Assembly (NCBI GenBank): GCA_026398715.1
Contig: JAPLSI010000267.1
Location: 1-31,022 of the forward strand
Length of the DNA stretch: 31,022 nt
Reading direction: 5' to 3'
DNA from: Gammaproteobacteria bacterium
GTDB lineage: Bacteria > Pseudomonadota > Gammaproteobacteria > Xanthomonadales > Xanthomonadaceae
In this document: positions 15,190 through 24,853 of the stretch, piece after piece
Position numbering within the stretch: position 1 is the first letter of the stretch
How the letters are laid out: each line of letters begins with the position of its first letter
Notes under the pieces: model-generated
What the model saw: the letters and a program-made list of their open reading frames with translations, nothing else
What the model was told of the DNA's origin: nothing
The model's database searches: none
Translations under genes and position numbers: made by a program

Positions 15190-15944
15190 CACGGCTTGAT
15201 CTCCAGTCGTTGCCTTACCGCTTCGAACAATGCCACGCCCGTGGCGACGGAAACGTTGAGGCTTTCCATGTCGCCCGGCATGGGAATCCTGACCAGGCCG
15301 TCGCAATGCTCGCGCGTGAGGCGACGCATGCCCTCGCCTTCGCCGCCCAACACCAGGGCGACATTACCGCGGAAATCGACGCTGTGCAGTCCGGTGGTGG
15401 CCTCGCCATCCAGTCCGTAGACCCAGACGCCGGCGTCCTTGATCGCGCGCAGGGTACGCGCGAGGTTGGTGACGCTGATGACGGGAATGCGGTCGGCGGC
15501 GCCGGCCGAGGTCTTGCGCACCGTCGCGTTGATCGGCGCGGCCTTGTCCTTGGGAATGATGACAGCCGTGACCGCGGCGGCGGCCGCACTGCGCAGGCAG
15601 GCGCCCAGGTTGTGCGGGTCCTGCACGCCATCCAGCACCAGGATCAGCGCGGCGCCGTTGGCGGCTTCGATCAGCTCGGGCAACGCCGACTCTTCAACCT
15701 GCCTGGGCGCTTCGTAGCGCGCGATCACGCCCTGGTGGCGCAAGCCGCCGGCCACGCCGTCGAGCGCCTGCAAGGCGACGCGGCGCACGGAGATTTCGTG
15801 GCGGCGCGCGGTCTCCTCGATCTCGGTCAGGCGCGGATTCTTGCTGCCGGCCTCGACCAGCACTTCGCGCACGTGTGAGAGATCGTGTTCCAGCGCAGCC
15901 GAGACTGCATTGATGCCGGCAATCCAGGTTCCTTTCGTGCTCAT
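15189..15944 (-). CDS. rlmB: 23S rRNA (guanosine-2'-O)-methyltransferase RlmB
   Basis: A 251-residue SPOUT-family enzyme that methylates the 2'-O of a guanosine in 23S rRNA (G2251 in E. coli) using S-adenosylmethionine. The N-terminal substrate-binding domain begins WIAGINAVSAALEH. The C-terminal trefoil-knot domain shows the three SPOUT motifs: VLDGVQDPHNLGACLRSA, LVLGGEGEGMRRL, and IPMPGDMESLNVSVATGVALFE. The start at 15944 overlaps the rnr stop as ATGA, and the 3' end overlaps the small membrane protein gene. The order rnr-rlmB is also found in E. coli, where both products act on RNA. Confidence 0.95.
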   Translation of the reverse strand: MSTKGTWIAGINAVSAALEHDLSHVREVLVEAGSKNPRLTEIEETARRHEISVRRVALQALDGVAGGLRHQGVIARYEAPRQVEESALPELIEAANGAALILVLDGVQDPHNLGACLRSAAAAAVTAVIIPKDKAAPINATVRKTSAGAADRIPVISVTNLARTLRAIKDAGVWVYGLDGEATTGLHSVDFRGNVALVLGGEGEGMRRLTREHCDGLVRIPMPGDMESLNVSVATGVALFEAVRQRLEIKP

Positions 15945-18388
15945 TCCGCCCAGGCCTTCTTCTTTTTCTGTCCCTGCACTTCACCGGGCAGCACCAACTT
16001 GAAATCGATCCGGCGGTCCTCGACGCTGGCGCGCAGCACCAGCACGCGGATGGGATCGCCCAGCCGGAACGCCATGCCCTTGCGCTCGCCCTTCAGCGAT
16101 TTGCGCAGCGGGTCGAAATGCCAGTAGTCGTGCGGCAACTGCGTCACGTGCACCAGGCCGTTGACCTTGGACAGGTTCAATTCCACGAACAGGCCGAAGC
16201 TGGTGACGCCGCTGATCACGCCGTCGAATTCGCTGCCGACGTGTTGTTCCATCCAGGCGCTGCGATAGCGCTCGTCCACTTCGCGCTGGGCTTCGTCGGC
16301 GCGGCGTTCTTTTTCCGAACACTGCGTGCACATCACCGCCATCTCGACCGGCGAATAGCGGAAGCCGTCGCTGCTGCCCTTGATCAGCGCGTGCTTGATG
16401 GACCGGTGCAGCAAGAGGTCTGGGTAGCGGCGGATCGGCGAGGTGAAGTGGCCGTAGGCTTCCAGCGCCAGGCCGAAGTGGCCCTTGTTCTCGGTGGCGT
16501 AGACCGCCATCGACTGCGAGCGCAGCAGCACGGTTTCCAGCAGCGCGGCATCGGGCCGGTCGCGGATCTTCTTGAGCAGGTTGGTGAAGTCCTTTGGCTG
16601 CACGTCCTTCCAGGGCGGCAGGCGCAGGCCGAACTCGGTCAGGTATTCCAGCAGGTCGGCGTACTTGGCTTCCGGCGGCCGGTCGTGCACGCGGAACGGC
16701 GCGGGCACCTGCTTGGCCAGGATGAAACGCGCGGCCTCGACATTGGCCGCGATCATGCATTCCTCGATCAGCTTGTGCGCGTCGTTGCGCGACAGCATGC
16801 CGCCCTGGATGACCTCGCCCTTGGTATCGAGCATGAAGCGCACTTCGCTCGATTCGAACTCGATGGCGCCGCGCTTGGTGCGGGCCTTGGCCAGGATTTC
16901 AAACAGCTGGTGAAGGCGGTCGATCTGCGGCATCAGCGCACCGATGTATTCGATCGCCTCGGGCTTGTTTTCGCCCACCGCGTCCCAGACCTGGGTATAG
17001 GTCAGGCGCGCCTTGGAGTTCATCACCGCTTCGTAGAACTTCGACTTGCTGACATTGCCCTCGTAGTCCACGTGCATGTCGCACACGAAGCACAGGCGAT
17101 CGACCTTGGGCTTGAGCGAGCAGATGCCGTTGGACAGCGTCTCGGGCAGCATCGGAACCACGTAGCCGGGGAAATAGACCGAGGTGCTGCGCAACACGGC
17201 CTCGTCGTCCAGCGCGGTACCCGGGTGCACGTAGTGCGATACGTCGGCGATGGCGACGATCAGGCGGAAGCCTTTCGGCGCCGGTTCGCAATAGACCGCG
17301 TCGTCGAAATCCTTGGCGTCCTCGCCGTCGATGGTGACCAGCGGCAATGCGCGCAGGTCGACGCGGCCGGCGATGGCGGATGGTTCGACGTCCACCGGCA
17401 CGGCGGCGGCTTCGGCCAATGCTTCGCGTGGGAATTCGAACGGCAGGTTGTGCCCGTGGATGGCCATCTCGACCACGCGCGACGGCGTCAGCTTGTCGCC
17501 CAGCACGACCAGCACGCGGCCGATAGGCGAGTGGCCGCGCTCGGGCGGCGACACCAGTTCGCAAACCACCAACTGGCCGTCCAGCGCACCGTTGCGCGCG
17601 TCAGCGGGGATCAGCAGTTCGGTCTGCACCCGGCGGTCGTCCGGCGTCACCATGCCCATGCCGGAGCGTTCGGCATAGCGGCCCGTGATACGCGTCATCC
17701 GGCGCTCAAGCACTTCCACGATGGCGCCCTGGCGACGGCCGCGATGATCCACGCCGGTGACGCTGGCCAGCACCCGGTCGCCATGCAGCGCCTTGCGCAG
17801 TTCGTTGGGAGGCAGGAACAGGTCGTCGCCACCGGCCTCGGGCTTCAGGAAGCCGAAGCCGTCGGGATTGGCAATGACGATGCCCGCGATCAGGTCGAGC
17901 TGTGCGGCGACGGCAAATCCGCCACGGCGATTCATCAGCAACTGGCCGTCGCGTTGCATGGCGTTCAAACGGCGCGACAGCGCTTCCAGGCGATCTGGCT
18001 CGGTAAGCTTGAGCGCGCGTGAAATCTCCTCGACCGTCAGCGGGCCGGAAGCGTCGGACAGGAATTCGGTGATGGCTTCGCGACTGATGATCGGCTGCGC
18101 GTAGCGGGTCGCTTCGCGCGCGGCATGCGGATCGGAGCGGCGGGGACCCTTGGACGGGCCCTTGTAGACTTTGCCGGGACCGCCGGCCTTCGGCGCCTGG
18201 GAAGATTTGGCGGCGCGCGGCGGCTTGCCCGCGCTGCCTGTCTTCGCGGCATTGGCGGGCTTGCCCGCCTTCTTCTTGCCTGCAGTCGCGGGGGCTGGCT
18301 TGGAATCCGTCGCCTGCCGCAGGTTGTCCGGCATCCATGCCGGCAGCGCCTTGGCCTTGCCGGAGCGCTTGTCTTGGGGTTTTTTCAT
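15941..18388 (-). CDS. rnr: Ribonuclease R
   Basis: An 815-residue processive 3'-5' exoribonuclease that degrades structured RNA and takes part in rRNA quality control. It has a lysine/alanine/proline-rich N-terminal extension (about 1-85), a winged-helix segment (about 100-160), cold-shock-type OB domains, and the RNB catalytic core with the four metal-binding aspartates in TIDGEDAKDFDDAVY. A C-terminal S1 domain follows (GSEFDGVISGVTSFGLFVELNLSKVNGLVHV). Length is close to the E. coli enzyme (813). I start at ATG 18388 because a longer frame would run antisense through the tRNA-Leu gene. A -10-like TACCAT sits 6 nt before this ATG without a ribosome site. It is the first gene of the operon with rlmB. 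Confidence 0.95.
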   Translation of the reverse strand: MKKPQDKRSGKAKALPAWMPDNLRQATDSKPAPATAGKKKAGKPANAAKTGSAGKPPRAAKSSQAPKAGGPGKVYKGPSKGPRRSDPHAAREATRYAQPIISREAITEFLSDASGPLTVEEISRALKLTEPDRLEALSRRLNAMQRDGQLLMNRRGGFAVAAQLDLIAGIVIANPDGFGFLKPEAGGDDLFLPPNELRKALHGDRVLASVTGVDHRGRRQGAIVEVLERRMTRITGRYAERSGMGMVTPDDRRVQTELLIPADARNGALDGQLVVCELVSPPERGHSPIGRVLVVLGDKLTPSRVVEMAIHGHNLPFEFPREALAEAAAVPVDVEPSAIAGRVDLRALPLVTIDGEDAKDFDDAVYCEPAPKGFRLIVAIADVSHYVHPGTALDDEAVLRSTSVYFPGYVVPMLPETLSNGICSLKPKVDRLCFVCDMHVDYEGNVSKSKFYEAVMNSKARLTYTQVWDAVGENKPEAIEYIGALMPQIDRLHQLFEILAKARTKRGAIEFESSEVRFMLDTKGEVIQGGMLSRNDAHKLIEECMIAANVEAARFILAKQVPAPFRVHDRPPEAKYADLLEYLTEFGLRLPPWKDVQPKDFTNLLKKIRDRPDAALLETVLLRSQSMAVYATENKGHFGLALEAYGHFTSPIRRYPDLLLHRSIKHALIKGSSDGFRYSPVEMAVMCTQCSEKERRADEAQREVDERYRSAWMEQHVGSEFDGVISGVTSFGLFVELNLSKVNGLVHVTQLPHDYWHFDPLRKSLKGERKGMAFRLGDPIRVLVLRASVEDRRIDFKLVLPGEVQGQKKKKAWAE

Positions 18389-18394
18389 GCGCAC

Positions 18395-18400
18395 ATGGTA
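18395..18400 (-). promoter_or_regulatory. -10-like hexamer for a leaderless rnr transcript
   Basis: Read on the minus strand, TACCAT is followed by six nt and then the rnr ATG at 18388. No Shine-Dalgarno is present. The geometry matches that seen before the sigma factor, rnt and alkB genes. Confidence 0.4.
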
Positions 18401-18452
18401 CACCGTCACCCTGTCGCGGCCTTCAAGACACGCCGGGCGACTGCGAAATTCA

Positions 18453-18481
18453 TTGACAACATGGGGCTTGGAGACTAACTT
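18453..18481 (+). promoter_or_regulatory. tRNA-Leu promoter
   Basis: A perfect -35 TTGACA (18453-18458), a 17-bp spacer and a weak -10 TAACTT (18476-18481) stand 31 bp before the tRNA. A GC-rich stretch follows the -10, common for stringently controlled stable-RNA promoters. A 7-bp hairpin (18490-18508) lies in the short leader. Confidence 0.65.
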
Positions 18482-18512
18482 ATGCGGCTCTCTCGCCCTG
18501 TGCGAGAGCTGT

Positions 18513-18597
<85 letters not shown>

Positions 18598-18614
18598 CTA
18601 CATCGTTTCACCAG

Positions 18615-18646
18615 AAAACCCGCCTTGATGGCGGGTTTTTTGTTTT
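18615..18646 (+). terminator. Intrinsic terminator of tRNA-Leu
   Basis: A perfect stem (18615-18624 with 18630-18639), a TTGAT loop, and a run TTTTTTGTTTT. It is a textbook Rho-independent terminator 18 nt after the tRNA. Confidence 0.95.
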
Positions 18647-18866
18647 CGGGGCCCGTCCCCATTCACGATCCGTTTGGATTCGTGCTGATAGCCTCGAAAC
18701 AGGCCAAGTCGGCGGCGCGGACGTGTGCGCCTTGGCGGTGGATACCGCCCAACTCCCAGGCATCCAAGGACGAGGCCGCCATTGGCGCAGCCTTCGCGCA
18801 TGCCGCGCCCGGAAACCCATCGCGCACACCCCGATCCATAAACCCCCATCAGAGGAGGTAACACCC
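18647..18866 (+). other. Intergenic region before the secreted protein pair
   Basis: 220 bp without a supportable gene; the longer frame from 18723 is only an out-of-signal extension of the downstream gene. It contains a small hairpin (GGCGGT/ACCGCC, 18734-18749) and ends in a very strong ribosome site, GAGGAGGT (18852-18859). The promoter of the secreted-protein gene must lie here, but I cannot point to convincing -35 and -10 boxes. Confidence 0.5.
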
Positions 18867-19166
18867 ATGCGTACCAGAACCATCCTTTTGTCCCTGCTCG
18901 CCACCGTCGTGCTCGCCCCTGCCATCGCACTTGCCCAGTCACCGGTGGGCGCGTTGGCCGGCGTTGCCAAGGACGGCGACGTTGCAGTGATCCGCAATGT
19001 CGCCACCGGCCTCACGCGCGAGGTAAAAGTCGGCAAGTCCGGCAGGTACCAGATGCGCAACCTGTCGCCCGGCACCTTCGAAGTGACGATCCGCCATTCC
19101 GACGGAACCACCGAGGCGCCGAAAAAAGTCGACGTGCACCTCGGCACCACGTCGCGCGTCAAGTAA
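18867..19166 (+). CDS. Small secreted carboxypeptidase-regulatory-like domain protein, copy A
   Basis: A 99-residue exported protein: a signal peptide (MRTRTILLSLLATVVLAPAIALA-Q) and one beta-sandwich domain (AKDGDVAVIRNVATGLTREV, KSGRYQMRNLSPGTFEVTIRHSDGTTE). The pattern, an adornment such as 'N-TG..R.V' followed by 'G.Y.(V/M).NL.PGT(F/Y).V', is that of carboxypeptidase-regulatory/transthyretin-like domains. Such domains form the N-terminal piece of Oar-like TonB-dependent receptors in Xanthomonadales, but here nothing else is attached. A strong GAGGAGGT decides the start at 18867. It is paralogous to the gene at 19303. Function is unknown; an interaction or surface-adhesion role is only a guess. 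Final location, periplasm or outside, is also unknown. Confidence 0.8.
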   Translation: MRTRTILLSLLATVVLAPAIALAQSPVGALAGVAKDGDVAVIRNVATGLTREVKVGKSGRYQMRNLSPGTFEVTIRHSDGTTEAPKKVDVHLGTTSRVK

Positions 19167-19246
19167 CACTTCTCGAGTCGATTGAACGGGCGTGACCTCT
19201 GGCACTTCTTGCCGGACACCCCGACTCGTAACGTGTAATCGTTATC

Positions 19247-19282
19247 ACCGCCCGGGCCGGATCGGCCCGGGCGGTTTCATTT
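19247..19282 (+). terminator. Strong hairpin terminator between the two paralogs
   Basis: A perfect 12-bp GC stem (19247-19258 with 19264-19275), a 5-nt loop, then TTTCATTT. It ends only about 20 nt before the start codon of copy B, which leaves no room for a separate promoter after it. It could therefore attenuate copy B rather than simply end copy A. Confidence 0.8.
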
Positions 19283-19302
19283 GGACGAAGGGAAGAAGCG
19301 GA

Positions 19303-19626
19303 ATGGTGATGCGATTCAAGATCTTGATGGGCGTTTCCCGGGTATTCGCGGCGGCCGCGGTGGCGAGCATGCTGCTGGCCGGCACGGTGTCGGCACAATC
19401 GCCGTCGGCGGCAATCCAGGGCCAGTTGGCCGACGGAGACATAGCCGTCATCCAGAACCTGGACACGGGCTTCAGCCGCGAGGCCAAGCCCAATGCCAAG
19501 GGAAAGTTCCAGATCCGGAACCTGCCCACCGGCACCTTCTCGATCACGGTGAAGCATCCCGACGGCACCATTGGCGAATCGCGCGTGGTGACCCTGCGCG
19601 CTGGAATGACAGCGCGCTTTCCCTGA
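19303..19626 (+). CDS. Small secreted carboxypeptidase-regulatory-like domain protein, copy B
   Basis: A 107-residue paralog of the upstream gene. A longer signal peptide region (MVMRFKILMGVSRVFAAAAVASMLLAGTVSAQ) is followed by the same single domain: ADGDIAVIQNLDTGFSREAK, AKGKFQIRNLPTGTFSITVKHPDGTIGE. Identity with copy A is high in the blocks DGD-AVI-N, TG--RE and RNL--GTF--T--H-DGT, so they arose by tandem duplication or both come from a common receptor domain. ATG 19303 is chosen over 19309 because AGGGA lies 9 nt upstream; the two starts differ by two residues. It is followed by a bidirectional terminator shared with purA. Function is unknown. Confidence 0.78.
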   Translation: MVMRFKILMGVSRVFAAAAVASMLLAGTVSAQSPSAAIQGQLADGDIAVIQNLDTGFSREAKPNAKGKFQIRNLPTGTFSITVKHPDGTIGESRVVTLRAGMTARFP

Positions 19627-19656
19627 AACCAGTCGTAAACGAATCCCTGCGTGGAC

Positions 19657-19688
19657 GAAGCGCGGCCTTGACCAGGCCGCGCTTTTTT

Positions 19689-19689
<1 letters not shown>
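19657..19689. terminator. Bidirectional terminator between copy B and purA
   Basis: A perfect inverted repeat (core AGCGCGGCCT/AGGCCGCGCT, 19659-19668 with 19674-19683), a 5-nt loop, and seven Ts on the plus strand. The AA before the stem extends pairing into the T-run. It serves copy B and probably also the convergent purA, whose stop codon overlaps its edge. Confidence 0.9.
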
Positions 19690-21089
<1,400 letters not shown>

Positions 21090-21962
21090 TTAGCGGCTGT
21101 CCTTGCCGAAATAGCGCAGGAATTCCGAATCCGGATCCAGCACCATCACCGTCTTGCCGTCGGCCAGCGAATTGCGATAGGCCTCCAGGCTGCGATAGAA
21201 GGCATAGAACTCGGCGTCCTGGCCGTAGGCGGCGGCGCCCACTTCAGCCGCGCGACCATCACCTTCACCGCGGCGAGCCTGCGCGTCGCGCTCGGCATCG
21301 GCCAGCAGCACCTGGCGCTCGCGTTCCGCTTCGGCACGGATGCCCTGCGATGCCTGCTCGCCTTCGGCGCGAAGCTGGTTGGCGACGCGGGTGCGTTCGG
21401 CACGCATGCGGTTGAACACCGACACCAGGATGTCGCTGTCCTGCGGCAGGTTGATGCGCTTGATGCGAACGTCCAGCACTTCGATGCCCAGCGTGGACGC
21501 GGCCACGTTGATGTTCTTGAGCAGGCGACCGGTCAGGTCGGAGCGGCCGCTGGAAACGACGGCGGCCAGGTCGAGCTGGTTGATCTCGTTGCGCAGGGCG
21601 TTCTTCACGATCGGCGTGAGGCGGGCCTTGGCCGCGCCTTCGTCGCCACCGCTGGCGGCGGTGTAGAAGGTGGTGACGTCGATGATGCGCCACTTCACGA
21701 AGAAGTCGACTTCCACGTCCTTCTTCTCGGCCGTCAGGTAGCGCTCGGGCGCGTCGTCCAGCGACAGGATGCGGCGATCGAACCGGCGCACGTCCTCGAC
21801 GATGGGCAGCTTGAAGTGCAAGCCGGGCTTCAGGTCGGTTCGCACGACCTTGCCGAGGTTCAGCACCAGGGCGGTCTGGCTTTCGTTGACGATGAAGACG
21901 GAACCCATCAGCAACAGGAAGCCGATGGCGGCTACGACGACAATGGTGGTCAGGTTACGCAT
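21090..21962 (-). CDS. hflC: HflC, FtsH protease modulator (SPFH/prohibitin family)
   Basis: A 290-residue membrane protein anchored by one N-terminal span (LTTIVVVAAIGFLLLMGSVFIV, about 4-25) with a large periplasmic SPFH domain (about 26-190) and a coiled-coil rich in Glu/Ala/Arg (about 195-250, RAEGEQASQGIRAEAERERQVLLADAERDAQARRGEGDGRAAE). HflC and HflK form a large cage around FtsH hexamers and control its access to membrane substrates. ATG 21962 overlaps the hflK stop (TGATG). FtsH itself is encoded at the right end of this window. The protein is somewhat shorter than E. coli HflC (334 residues), mostly from a shorter coiled-coil. Confidence 0.94.
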   Translation of the reverse strand: MRNLTTIVVVAAIGFLLLMGSVFIVNESQTALVLNLGKVVRTDLKPGLHFKLPIVEDVRRFDRRILSLDDAPERYLTAEKKDVEVDFFVKWRIIDVTTFYTAASGGDEGAAKARLTPIVKNALRNEINQLDLAAVVSSGRSDLTGRLLKNINVAASTLGIEVLDVRIKRINLPQDSDILVSVFNRMRAERTRVANQLRAEGEQASQGIRAEAERERQVLLADAERDAQARRGEGDGRAAEVGAAAYGQDAEFYAFYRSLEAYRNSLADGKTVMVLDPDSEFLRYFGKDSR

Positions 21963-23068
21963 CAGCGTGGCCTCTCGCGGCCGGCGGCCCGGTCAGGGCG
22001 CTCGGCGGGCTGGGGGGAATCGGACGTGGCTGCCTTGACTGCGGGCAGCGTCGACACGGGCGGCTGCGCAGGCGCGGCCGTTCCGTTGAGCGGCAGGTAC
22101 AGGATGTTGTTATCGCGACCCGCCATCACCTTCTGGTTGGTGGACAACACCTGCTGCATGGTTTCCAGGTACAGGCGCTTGCGCGTGACCTCGGGCGCCT
22201 TGCGATACTGGTTGACCAGCAGCGTGAAGCGCTGCGCATCACCCTCGGCCTTGGCGATGGTGGCCTGGCGATAACCTTCGGATTCGGCCTTGATGCGCTG
22301 CGCGGCGCCGCGCGCCTCGGGCACGATCTTGCTGGCGTAGGCCTTGGCTTCGCTTTCGATGCGACTCTTGTCTTCGCGGGCGCTGATCGCGTCATCGAAT
22401 GCCGTCTTCACTTCTTCCGGCGGACGCGCGTTCTGCAACGTGAACTCGGTGACCTTCAGGCCGGTCTTGTACATGTCCAGCGAGTCCTGCAGGTGTTGCC
22501 GGGCAGCTACAATGAGCCGGCTGCGCTCGAACAGCACCGTGTCCATCGTGTTGTTGCCGACCACTTCGCGCACGGCGCTTTCGGCGGCGTTCTGCAGGGT
22601 TTCGCGGCCCTGCGACACCTTGCCATCGACGCTGAGGTCGTCGCGGAAACCGAACAGGAACAGGCGCGGATCGTTGACCTGGTACTGGGCGTTGAAGCGG
22701 ATCACGACGATGTTCTCGTCCTTGGTCAGCACGCGTACTTCGTCATCGAGCGTTTCGATCTTGGTGGCATCGATGATGGTCGCGGTCTCGATGGGCCAGG
22801 GCCACTTGAAGTTCGCGCCCGGCGTCATGATGCGATCGAATTGTCCGAAGCGAAGCACCACGCCACGCTGCCGTTCGTCCACCAGCTTGAAGCTGTTGAA
22901 CAGCATGAACAGCACGATCAGGGGAAGTATCCAGACCAGCGGATTCCCGCCGCCACCGCCGCCACCGAACAGGTCGCGAAGCCGCTGGACGATGCCGTCT
23001 ATGCCGCCACCGGACCCCTTGCCGCCCCACGGGGTCTGCTTGCCCTTTCCGGGCTGATTCCAGGCCAT
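21962..23068 (-). CDS. hflK: HflK, FtsH protease modulator (SPFH/prohibitin family)
   Basis: A 368-residue partner of HflC. It has a Gly-rich cytoplasmic N-terminus (KGSGGGIDG, then a run of seven glycines at 35-41), a single membrane span (about 43-60, PLVWILPLIVLFMLFNSF), an SPFH domain beginning VDERQRGVVLRFGQ, a helical segment (AREDKSRIESEAKAYASKI, AAQRIKAESEGYRQATIAKAEGDAQRF), and a Pro/Ala-rich C-terminal tail. The Gly-rich start MAWNQPGKGKQTPWG is typical of HflK. It starts 36 bp after hflX and is translationally coupled to hflC. Confidence 0.95.
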   Translation of the reverse strand: MAWNQPGKGKQTPWGGKGSGGGIDGIVQRLRDLFGGGGGGGNPLVWILPLIVLFMLFNSFKLVDERQRGVVLRFGQFDRIMTPGANFKWPWPIETATIIDATKIETLDDEVRVLTKDENIVVIRFNAQYQVNDPRLFLFGFRDDLSVDGKVSQGRETLQNAAESAVREVVGNNTMDTVLFERSRLIVAARQHLQDSLDMYKTGLKVTEFTLQNARPPEEVKTAFDDAISAREDKSRIESEAKAYASKIVPEARGAAQRIKAESEGYRQATIAKAEGDAQRFTLLVNQYRKAPEVTRKRLYLETMQQVLSTNQKVMAGRDNNILYLPLNGTAAPAQPPVSTLPAVKAATSDSPQPAERPDRAAGRERPR

Positions 23069-23104
23069 GCTTGCTCCGAAACGGGGCGGTGTCCGCCCAC
23101 GTGT

Positions 23105-24460
23105 TTATTGAGTGTCAGGATTGTAGGTAGGGGCGACAGGGGCCACAAGCAAGAGGGACTGCAACAAATGTCCTCCCGGTTCGTTGACGGCCCGTTCCGC
23201 CGTGGCGAGCGGCATCTCCAGTTGCAGTCGCCAGCCATGTTCGTCGCAGGTTTCGGCCCGGACCACGCCCAGGCTGTGCAGCCGTGCCCGCAGCCGGCCC
23301 TGGTCGGGGCCCAGCACCAACTCGCCGGAGACCAGCCGATCGCTGAATCGCTGCGCGAGCGAGGCTTTGAGCAGGTCCAGGCCGGCGCCGGACACGGCCG
23401 ACAGCCAGATGCGCTCGCGCCGGTAGGCGCCCGCTTCGGTGGCCGGGTCGACGGGCGGGTCGCGGTGGGCGTCGGCGCCTTCGATTCGATCGATCTTGTT
23501 GAAGACGAGGATTTGCGGGATGTCGGCCGCGCCGATGTCGGCCAGCACGGCATCCACCTGGCCGATGCGCTCGTCGCGCGATTCGTCCGCCGCATCGACG
23601 ATGTGCAACAGCAGGTCGGCGTCGCGTGCCTCCGACAGCGTCGAACGGAACGCAGCCACCAAGTCGTGCGGCAGGTCGCGAACGAATCCGACGGTGTCCG
23701 ACAGCGCGATCGGGCCGGCGGCGGATTCCATCCGCCGTACGGTCGGATCGAGCGTGGCGAACAGCTTGTCCACGGCCAGTACGTCGGAGCCCGTGAGCGC
23801 ATTGAAAAGCGTGGATTTTCCGGCGTTGGTATAACCCACCAGCGCCACCCGCGGAATGGCATTGCGAATCCGGGACCGGCGCATCTGGGTACGTTGCACC
23901 TCGACCTTGTCGAGCCTTTGTTCCAGCTGCAGGCGTCGCTTCTGGATCAGCCGGCGATCGGTTTCAAGCCGGGTTTCGCCCGGGCCGCGCAGGCCGATGG
24001 AGCCGCCGCGCTGGCTGTCGAGCCCGCTGTGTGCGCGCACCAGGCGCGCGGCCAGGTGCTTGAGTTGCGCCAGTTCGACCTGCAGCTTGCCCTCGTGCGA
24101 CACGGCGCGCTGCGCGAAGATGTCCAGGATCAGGCCAGTGCGATCGATGACGCGGCGTTCCAGCGCTTTGGACAGGTTGCGTTCCTGCACGGGACTGAGC
24201 GTCTGGTTGAACAGCACGAGGTCCGCGCCGACCGCGTCGCATGCCGCCTTCAGTTCTTCCACCTTGCCGGTGCCGATATACAGCGCAGCGGTCGGGCGTT
24301 CGACGCGTGCGTTCATCGTGCCGACCACGGCGGCGCCGGCGGACTTCGCCAGTTCGATGAATTCGTCCAGCAGGTCGCTGTCCTGTCGCCCCGGTGCATG
24401 GGGCTGGACCAAGAATGCGTTTTCGGACTTGCGCGCAGGCGCGGGGATGTTCGCCGTCAA
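23105..24460 (-). CDS. hflX: GTPase HflX, ribosome-associated
   Basis: A 451-residue GTPase that binds the 50S subunit and, in E. coli, splits stalled or heat-damaged ribosomes. The N-terminal HflX domain covers about 13-190 and includes the hallmark GGSIGLRGPGETRLETDRR and a coiled-coil. The G domain has G1 GYTNAGKST (209-217), a G2 threonine, G3 DTVGF, and G4 NKID. The C-terminal domain is present. The frame opens with TTG at 24460, three nt after the hfq stop; no ATG occurs before residue 49, so TTG is the likely start and implies modest expression coupled to hfq translation. The order hfq-hflX-hflK-hflC is conserved in E. coli. Confidence 0.93.
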   Translation of the reverse strand: MTANIPAPARKSENAFLVQPHAPGRQDSDLLDEFIELAKSAGAAVVGTMNARVERPTAALYIGTGKVEELKAACDAVGADLVLFNQTLSPVQERNLSKALERRVIDRTGLILDIFAQRAVSHEGKLQVELAQLKHLAARLVRAHSGLDSQRGGSIGLRGPGETRLETDRRLIQKRRLQLEQRLDKVEVQRTQMRRSRIRNAIPRVALVGYTNAGKSTLFNALTGSDVLAVDKLFATLDPTVRRMESAAGPIALSDTVGFVRDLPHDLVAAFRSTLSEARDADLLLHIVDAADESRDERIGQVDAVLADIGAADIPQILVFNKIDRIEGADAHRDPPVDPATEAGAYRRERIWLSAVSGAGLDLLKASLAQRFSDRLVSGELVLGPDQGRLRARLHSLGVVRAETCDEHGWRLQLEMPLATAERAVNEPGGHLLQSLLLVAPVAPTYNPDTQ

Positions 24461-24463
24461 GGA

Positions 24464-24751
24464 TTACTCGTCGCGCTCGTCGTCGCCGTCGTCGCCGTTT
24501 TCATTGGCTCCGGCAGGCTGGACTTCGCCGCCACCCGGGCCCATGCGCACGTTGCGCGCCGGAACGACGGTTGAAATGGCGTGCTTGTAAACCATCTGGC
24601 TGACGGTGTTGCGCAGCAGGACCACGAACTGGTCGAAACTCTCGATGGTGCCTTGCAGCTTGATGCCGTTGACCAGGTACACGGCCACGGGTACACGCTC
24701 GCGGCGCAGTGCATTCAGGAAGGGGTCTTGCAGGGATTGGCCTTTGGTCAT
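24464..24751 (-). CDS. hfq: RNA chaperone Hfq
   Basis: A 95-residue Sm-like protein forming a hexameric ring that pairs small RNAs with mRNAs. The Sm1 motif region ([39 protein letters not shown]) and Sm2 [12 protein letters not shown] are intact, with the proximal-face residues Gln in SLQDPF and the YKHA loop. The C-terminal tail is short and strongly acidic ([12 protein letters not shown]), as in many gammaproteobacteria. ATG 24751 has GGAG 7 nt upstream; the in-frame extension above it is not conserved. It is followed after 3 nt by hflX. Confidence 0.97.
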   Translation of the reverse strand: MTKGQSLQDPFLNALRRERVPVAVYLVNGIKLQGTIESFDQFVVLLRNTVSQMVYKHAISTVVPARNVRMGPGGGEVQPAGANENGDDGDDERDE

Positions 24752-24853
24752 CTTGGACTCCGAATTTTTATTATTGCGCGCCACGCGGCACGATCCGCGG
24801 CCAAAGGGTCCAGGCCGCCAAATGAAGCAAGAACACTCTACACCGGCCGGCGG

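Noticed and set aside
16118..18022. A ~630-codon plus-strand open frame
   Set aside because: It lies wholly opposite rnr, is His/Arg/Asp/Gln-rich without domains, and is an artefact of GC-rich codon use.
22493..24574. A ~690-codon plus-strand open frame
   Set aside because: It is antisense to hflK, hflX and hfq, all well recognised; no signal, motif or ribosome site supports it.
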